Positions 58,857 through 64,000 of a stretch of 64,000 nucleotides of DNA are shown here, one piece after another. The notes below the pieces were generated by a model. It was not told the origin of the DNA. It searched no databases and saw nothing but the letters and a program-made list of their open reading frames with translations. Within the stretch, counting starts at the first letter, position 1, and the number at the start of each line of letters is the position of its first letter. Origin of the DNA: JBASEY01 sp049652745 (lineage in GTDB: Bacteria; CSSED10-310); the NCBI GenBank assembly GCA_049652745.1, contig JBASEY010000017.1, positions 62,001-126,000 of the forward strand, written 5' to 3'. Position numbers and translations under genes: made by a program.

Positions 58857-59963
58857 CTACTCCACATTCAGACAACTTCGAATACCATCGAAAATCGCCT
58901 CCGCCGCACGGTTACGCCCACTTTCTTCCGTGATAGGTACATCTCCATAAAACGCGCTTTCCCAAGACAGCTCCAACACAAAAGCCGGCATCGACAACCC
59001 TTTTAAAATGGATAAATCTCTATTGAATATACCAAATTTTTTTTCATTGGCCGTTGCCGCCATGCCGTCACCAAAACTCTTTGCATAGGTTTTCATGCGT
59101 TCAAGCAAGGCAGTAGGTCGGCTTTCCCACAATTCGAGCTTAGCCCCGATTTCAGATTCTTCAGATTCGGCAGAAGGTAGGTAAAGATTGAAGCTGTTAC
59201 CTTGCAAGTCTTCAAGCGGCGCAACGTGAAAGGAAATAAACAGATCGGCGACCGATCGATTGGCTTCCGCAACACGTTCGTCACATCCAGGATTTTGGTC
59301 GCTCTTCCGTGTAAATACACAATAAGCGCCCATTCTATTCGTCAAAATATCACCCACCCTCAGAGCGAGATTCAACACTGCCTCCTTTTCGGCGACACCT
59401 TCACCCGCAAGGCAACCGAAATCCGATCCTCCATGTCCAGCATCCAATACGATCACCCACTGACCATCGTGTCGATCATCATCCTGGTTTCCCTGAAATC
59501 CAGCCGCGTATAAGCGCAGCTCATTTTCGACGGAATTCCAGATGATTTCGCCTTCCCATAGTGCATCCACCAAATCATCGAGGACTTTCAATGGTATCCA
59601 AAGATCGCCGTCCTGTTGAATTACCGGTCCGGGTAACGAATGCATTCGACCATTGATCCAAACGCCTCTTCCTCTGTCGACGACTCGTAACCTGTGATCA
59701 TGAAACCGCATCTCGGCAACACCGGTCACATAGTCCCAGTCCAAATCAGCATCGATCAACTGTGACCACTGCGTCATTGACAGTGTTTCCACACCATTGA
59801 TCTCCCGAACCTCGATCCTGCCGGCTACTGAACCGTCAACAGCCCGAACCGTAATGGACCCGGCTTCAGCGACAGGCAGGTATACAAAAAAAATGCCATA
59901 TGCAATAATGACTAAAGCGCTCCGGAAATTGAACAATGCTGAACGGAACTTCATATGATCCAT
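58857..59963 (-). CDS. N-acetylmuramoyl-L-alanine amidase (Amidase_3)
   Basis: The 368-aa exported amidase splits stem peptides from glycan strands. After a signal helix (about 5-30), residues 35-145 form a beta-rich domain like the copper-amine-oxidase-N/AMIN-type attachment domains. The catalytic domain (about 165-365) has zinc ligands in VLDAGHGGSDFG (His), VAEKEAVLNLAL (Glu) and ISFHVAPLED (His), and a late Glu in FVLELSW. The segment after the second His is unusual: most relatives read 'SIHANA'. ATG 59963 has GAGG 5 nt upstream. A plus-strand gene begins 35 bp away. Confidence 0.88.
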   Translation of the reverse strand: MDHMKFRSALFNFRSALVIIAYGIFFVYLPVAEAGSITVRAVDGSVAGRIEVREINGVETLSMTQWSQLIDADLDWDYVTGVAEMRFHDHRLRVVDRGRGVWINGRMHSLPGPVIQQDGDLWIPLKVLDDLVDALWEGEIIWNSVENELRLYAAGFQGNQDDDRHDGQWVIVLDAGHGGSDFGCLAGEGVAEKEAVLNLALRVGDILTNRMGAYCVFTRKSDQNPGCDERVAEANRSVADLFISFHVAPLEDLQGNSFNLYLPSAESEESEIGAKLELWESRPTALLERMKTYAKSFGDGMAATANEKKFGIFNRDLSILKGLSMPAFVLELSWESAFYGDVPITEESGRNRAAEAIFDGIRSCLNVE

Positions 59964-59997
59964 TTTAACCTCAAACAAACGCTAGACCACTCATACC

Positions 59998-62235
59998 ATG
60001 GTAACGCATAATAAAAAAAATTGGAATATGAATATTGAGCGATCCAGTCTATCACCAATGACGGCAACTTTTATTTCCGGTTTCACAGGAACTTCGCTGC
60101 AGATCATCTTGATTCAAGAAAGCCTGGCTCAAAATAACGGCAACGAACTATCCGTGTCGATTTTTCTCGGAATTTGGCTGATCATAACAGGTTTGGGGAG
60201 TGCTGTCGGCCACCGTCTACCATTAAATAGAAAATACCTGCTGATTTTTCCGTTGAGTATGGCAATTTTATTACCATTGACCCTGGCGGCTTTCAGGTTC
60301 TTTCCATCTGTTCTCAATCGAACACCAGGTGAATTGCCGAGATTGATGGATTTCGTCTTATCGCCCTCCATTATCCTAGTGCCCTTTTGTTTAATGAACG
60401 GGCTTCTTTTCGCTTTGCCTGTCAGATTCATTCGCAAATCAGGTGGAAGCCGTCGAAAAGCCGCAGCGGTCTATGCCATCGAGGCTCTAGGCGCTCTTAT
60501 AGCCGCAGCCGTCATTCGATCTGTCCATATCATCAGCATCAGTACCTTTCATCTGGCAGGATTTATTCTCGCCATGCTTGTTCCACTGTTCATCTATCTA
60601 GCCTGCTATGAGCCGAATAAACGCAAAACCGTTTTATTGACAACCGCTTTGCCGGTATTGACGTTTTTGGCGTTTTCTTGTTTATACGCCGGGAACAAAT
60701 TCAGCCAAAAAATCGATGCATTAGCTTGGCCCGGACAGTCTCTGGTGTCCGTCTTCGATTCGCTTTATGGCCGATGGCATTTGATCGAATATGAAAACAC
60801 AAACGTCCTTTTCAACAATTTTCAATTGGCATCTCAGCCTTCCATTTCACAGATCGATGAAGAAATGATTTGTTATTCTCTGGCGCTTCATCCCAACCCA
60901 ACCCGAATTCTGCTTCTTGAAGGAGCATTCAATAAAATGGAGACCATAACGCGCCAACTCGACCATCTTGAGGTAAACATTGTTTCCCTGGATACCGCAC
61001 CGTTTATCAAGTTGAAGCGGAATCTTTTAATCGATATCGGCTATTCATCGGGAAAAAGTCCAGATGGCCTGATACAAGGCGATCCACGGGTATACTTGGC
61101 AGCTCTTCCGGAGAATACTTACGATATCGTCATATCCAATGCCGGCGCTCCAATGTCTTTAAGCGGATCCAGATTCTATTCAAAAGAGTTCTACGGCGAA
61201 GTTAAAAAAGCGTTGCGACCTGAAGGGATTTTTGCCATGACATTGGCTGGATCTGAAAATGTGCTGAGCAATGAGCAGGGCCGGTACATCAACATCGTTT
61301 TGAACTCATTGTTCAAGAGCTTTTCGATTGATTCCACCCTTATCCTGTCCGGTGATATCATTCATGTATTTGCCGGTGTTCAGAATCCAAAGTCAATCAA
61401 CTCAAACGATATTTTAAAGCGGCTTGAAACGATGAAAATCCACCCAACTCATCCAATAGAAGGGTACCTCCCATACCGTCTGAACCCGTTGAAATCGAAA
61501 TCCTTTTTGGACGCTTTGGCCGCCGTCGATACGCAAGAGTTCACAACCGATACCAAGCCGATTGTTTTCCCCGCTTATTTGGATTTATGGCACTCTCAGT
61601 GGAGACCCGACAAATTCAAGCCTTTCCATTTAAAAGGTCCAGCCGTTTCCATTATCATCATACTCGGCATCGTCGTGACCTTACTCATGCACATTCACTT
61701 TCGAAACCGTTTTCAACGAATAACCGGCGCTGTTTTTCTAACCGGGTCCGTTACCATGATCACTCAGATTTTGCTGATATTTCTCATCCAGCTTCGAACG
61801 GGCGCACTCTATAGGGAGGCTGGGATATTATTGGGAATTTTCGCCTTTGGACTCGCGATCGGGAGCTCTTTGTTCAGTTTACTGAAGCGCCAACACAAAC
61901 TTTTACTACCGTCGATACAAATCAGCCTGTCCGCTCTGCTTTGTCTGCTTGCATTCACCTCATCGGCATTCGGAACACCGCCAGTTTTCATGATACTTGC
62001 TCTGGCCTTTCTTTGCGGCCTGCTGGGGAGTGCACAATTTGTTCTCGCATCACGTGTGTTTCCCGACTCGATGCCGATATTTTACAGCATGGATCTGATC
62101 GGCGGAGCCGTCGCCGCGATATTTGTATCCACACTTTTTCTTCCTGTCGCCGGTATAGCACAGACCGCTCTGCTGTTTGGGTCATTGCTGATGATTTCAG
62201 GGGCATTTTTATTTCTTCCCAACACAAATCAATGA
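59998..62235 (+). CDS. Membrane-embedded spermidine-synthase-like protein
   Basis: The 745-aa product has about seven N-terminal helices, a soluble domain (about 255-470) and about six C-terminal helices. This is the layout of membrane proteins with an inserted SpeE-like Rossmann domain. The soluble part keeps GDPRVYLAALPENTYDIVIS and RFYSKEFYGEVKKALRPEGI, as in spermidine synthases. The SAM/dcSAM-binding glycine motif ('GGGDG') reads LLLEGAFN here, so true aminopropyltransferase activity is doubtful. The start is ATG 59998, with no clear Shine-Dalgarno sequence; ATG 60028 is an alternative. It precedes murF by 23 bp. Confidence 0.8.
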   Translation: MVTHNKKNWNMNIERSSLSPMTATFISGFTGTSLQIILIQESLAQNNGNELSVSIFLGIWLIITGLGSAVGHRLPLNRKYLLIFPLSMAILLPLTLAAFRFFPSVLNRTPGELPRLMDFVLSPSIILVPFCLMNGLLFALPVRFIRKSGGSRRKAAAVYAIEALGALIAAAVIRSVHIISISTFHLAGFILAMLVPLFIYLACYEPNKRKTVLLTTALPVLTFLAFSCLYAGNKFSQKIDALAWPGQSLVSVFDSLYGRWHLIEYENTNVLFNNFQLASQPSISQIDEEMICYSLALHPNPTRILLLEGAFNKMETITRQLDHLEVNIVSLDTAPFIKLKRNLLIDIGYSSGKSPDGLIQGDPRVYLAALPENTYDIVISNAGAPMSLSGSRFYSKEFYGEVKKALRPEGIFAMTLAGSENVLSNEQGRYINIVLNSLFKSFSIDSTLILSGDIIHVFAGVQNPKSINSNDILKRLETMKIHPTHPIEGYLPYRLNPLKSKSFLDALAAVDTQEFTTDTKPIVFPAYLDLWHSQWRPDKFKPFHLKGPAVSIIIILGIVVTLLMHIHFRNRFQRITGAVFLTGSVTMITQILLIFLIQLRTGALYREAGILLGIFAFGLAIGSSLFSLLKRQHKLLLPSIQISLSALLCLLAFTSSAFGTPPVFMILALAFLCGLLGSAQFVLASRVFPDSMPIFYSMDLIGGAVAAIFVSTLFLPVAGIAQTALLFGSLLMISGAFLFLPNTNQ

Positions 62236-62258
62236 AACAACCATGAGGATTAATAAAT

Positions 62259-63611
62259 ATGAAACTTGATTGGCCATTTATTTTACAATCTCTACAAGGC
62301 AAACTGATCGGGACGATTTCAACAGAATTCAAGGGGATCAGCACCGATACCAGAACAATTCGGCCCGGCGATCTCTATGTCGCTTTACAAGGAGACATGT
62401 TCGACGGTCATATGTTTGCGAAAGATGCTCTGATTAAAGGCGCCTCCGGAGTCTTGGTCAGGAAAGATGCCGGTTTGGATATCCTTCCCCGAATCGAGGT
62501 GGATGATCCCCTGACCGCATTGCAAACACTAGCCGGAAATGTCAGAAAAACAGTAAAAATCCCTGTTATCGCCATAACAGGCAGCCATGGCAAAACAACT
62601 ACTAAAGATATCCTTTCGTCTATCCTTGCACAGTCGATGAAAACCCGTTCAACCTTTCAAAATCTCAATGGATTGATCGGTGTCCCCTTGACGCTGATGC
62701 AGTTGGAAGAAGATGATCAGGTGTTGGTTATCGAGGTTGGCATATCCAAACCGGGAGAAATGGAAATTCTAGCGCCGCTTGTAAGCCCGACTCATGCCGT
62801 CTTTACGTGTATTGCTCCTGCACACAGTGAGTTTCTGCCCACACTGAATGACATCGTTACAGAGAAGCTCGAACTGGCCAAATGGATAATTCCGGGGGGT
62901 CGATTGTTTTTAAATGCAGATGACCCTCTGCTGATACGTGCCAACAAAAATCGCGATGCAGTTTTATTCGGGTTGATCAATGGTTCATATCGAGCGTCCC
63001 ATTTGCAACCTTCTGTCGATGGAATGAGATTTGACGTGGAGGAACCTATGGACGACGGCGGAGAGCTTTTTCTTCCCCTTCATGGAGCTCACAATGTTTA
63101 TAATGCTCTCGGCGCGGTTGCCGTCGCCAGAGCCCTGGGTTTTTCATACTCGGACATCCAAAAAGGGCTCAATTCCTTAGTTTTATCACCCCACAGATCC
63201 CATATTATCCGATCTTCAAAGCTTACCATAATCGACGATGCCTATAATGCCGCTCCAGGCTCCATGCGATGTGCCCTTCGCTTGCTAGCAGATTATCCGT
63301 GCAAAGGACGTCGAATAGCCGTTTTGGGCGACATGCTGGAACTGGGCTCACGATCAGTTGCAGAACATGAATCCCTGGGATCAAGTTTAAAACAGTATAA
63401 CTTGGATGTCTGCATTATGTTCGGCGAGCAAATGAAATGGGCTTATCACCAGGCAGTTACCACGGAGTTAGTGTGTTTTTACTGCGAACAGATCAGCCAA
63501 GTGATAGATGAGCTGCGGAAGCTATCCATCAAAAATGATGTTATTCTGGTCAAAGCATCTCGATCGATGCGTGCGGAAAAAATCGTCGAATTTCTAAAAT
63601 CCTTGGTGTGA
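62259..63611 (+). CDS. murF: UDP-N-acetylmuramoyl-tripeptide--D-alanyl-D-alanine ligase MurF
   Basis: The 450-aa enzyme adds D-Ala-D-Ala to the UDP-MurNAc-tripeptide, the last cytoplasmic step of the peptidoglycan precursor. Domain 1 contains GISTDTRTIRPGDLYVAL. The ATP site is VIAITGSHGKTTTKDILSSI near residue 105. Domain 2 has TFQNLNGLIGVPLTLMQL and VIEVGISKPGEM. Domain 3 begins near 315 with IIDDAYNAAPGSMRCAL and VLGDMLELGS. Gaps and length are normal. It converges on the RicT-like gene. Confidence 0.96.
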   Translation: MKLDWPFILQSLQGKLIGTISTEFKGISTDTRTIRPGDLYVALQGDMFDGHMFAKDALIKGASGVLVRKDAGLDILPRIEVDDPLTALQTLAGNVRKTVKIPVIAITGSHGKTTTKDILSSILAQSMKTRSTFQNLNGLIGVPLTLMQLEEDDQVLVIEVGISKPGEMEILAPLVSPTHAVFTCIAPAHSEFLPTLNDIVTEKLELAKWIIPGGRLFLNADDPLLIRANKNRDAVLFGLINGSYRASHLQPSVDGMRFDVEEPMDDGGELFLPLHGAHNVYNALGAVAVARALGFSYSDIQKGLNSLVLSPHRSHIIRSSKLTIIDDAYNAAPGSMRCALRLLADYPCKGRRIAVLGDMLELGSRSVAEHESLGSSLKQYNLDVCIMFGEQMKWAYHQAVTTELVCFYCEQISQVIDELRKLSIKNDVILVKASRSMRAEKIVEFLKSLV

Positions 63612-63636
63612 GAACCTGCTGATCGATTTAAACGAC

Positions 63637-64000
63637 CTAAAAATCGTCACTCCATTTTTCGACATTATCATCGATAGCATCGAGCTTATCATCCGGACTG
63701 AAGATTTCCTCGGTTGTATCATCTTCATGGCCGTGATCCACTGACTCATCATCTTGGTCGTCCAAGCTGGAACTTTCAAAATTTCGCTTATTCGATGGCG
63801 CTGTAATTTGATTGTTTTCTTGATATGCTCCGCAAGGTGTTTTTACAGTAAACTCGATATCTTCGAGCTTGTATTCCACACATTCACCGTCTTCAAGTTC
63901 CACGATGACCAATCGTTTCAAGATGCCCAATTGTTTAACTTTGCCTGTGCCTCTTGGAGTCTTCACACGTTTTCCAAGTCTAGGCATTAATTTGGCTTGC
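63637..64000 (-). CDS. PSP1/RicT-like protein (partial, 5' end beyond window) with acidic tail
   Basis: The frame continues in phase past 63987 to the right edge (codons Gln-Ala-Lys-Leu precede the Met), so the gene is cut. The visible part begins QAKLMPRLGKRVKTPRGTGK and continues KQLGILKRLVIVELEDGECV. This matches the small barrel that ends PSP1/RicT (YaaT) proteins ('TP.G.GKV..VNVL...V.VELEDG'). The PSP1 core with its cysteines would lie beyond the window. After the barrel, about 65 residues form an acidic, disordered tail ending EKWSDDF, which is unusual. Met at 63987 alone would give 116 aa without the core, so I favour the longer gene. Confidence 0.7.
   Translation of the reverse strand, partial: QAKLMPRLGKRVKTPRGTGKVKQLGILKRLVIVELEDGECVEYKLEDIEFTVKTPCGAYQENNQITAPSNKRNFESSSLDDQDDESVDHGHEDDTTEEIFSPDDKLDAIDDNVEKWSDDF

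Overview
The window is about 64 kb of gene-dense, moderately AT-rich bacterial DNA. No stretch longer than about 220 bp lacks a gene. The cell envelope is that of a diderm (Gram-negative) bacterium: there is a type III secretion (T3SS) operon, several lipoproteins, SppA, UppP, MurF and a periplasmic-type amidase. No rRNA or other strong phylogenetic marker is present. DUF2298 and Agl23-type membrane proteins together with a T3SS suggest a deep-branching or uncultured lineage rather than a well-known proteobacterium. That placement is inference only.

Region 1 (1-7221, minus strand) is a T3SS operon in the order sctK, sctL, a 93-aa helical protein, a 115-aa needle-like protein, a TPR protein, sctI, sctJ, sctN, sctO, sctP, and an FHA-domain protein that continues into a SctQ-like region and runs off the left edge. 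A perfect sigma70 consensus promoter (TTGACA, 17 bp, TATAAT) precedes sctK. A divergent gene encodes an exported protein. The export-gate, SctV, SctC and SctD genes are not in the window and probably lie to the left.

Region 2 (8255-12006) holds tldE/tldD (minus) and a SIR2 deacylase (plus). Region 3 (11974-26142, minus) is a long, tightly spaced run: gph, sppA, a flavin-reductase-like protein, an FAD oxidoreductase, an aldo/keto reductase, an ASADH-like protein without the catalytic Cys, a GspG-like lipoprotein, a class III cyclase, nadA, nadB, a 64-aa membrane protein, an LPG-synthase-TM protein, rsmA and uppP. Region 4 (26307-29923, plus) holds an S41 protease, a YibQ-type deacetylase and dusB.

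Region 5 (29964-52520) is the most unusual part. One GT2 (polyprenyl-phosphate sugar synthase type) is followed by seven large polytopic proteins: three GT-C proteins on the plus strand and four proteins on the minus strand, the two runs converging at about 39.05 kb. The minus-strand proteins include one Agl23/TIGR03663 type, one DUF2298 protein and one 1924-aa protein joining GT39, DUF2298 and NHL modules. Four of the seven carry a fused NHL-like beta-propeller, at the N terminus in one and the C terminus in three. A likely reading is a surface-glycan or glycoprotein assembly system fed by polyprenyl-phosphate sugars and coupled to extracytoplasmic propellers.

Region 6 (52694-64000) is housekeeping: folD-larB (plus); then on the minus strand an amidase, a GerMN protein, rdgB, five tRNA genes (Pro, Arg-TCT, His, Arg-TCG, Leu), tig, clpP and engB; then on the plus strand a spermidine-synthase-like membrane protein and murF; and a PSP1/RicT-like gene cut by the right edge. 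No CRISPR array, insertion sequence, phage gene or rRNA was found.
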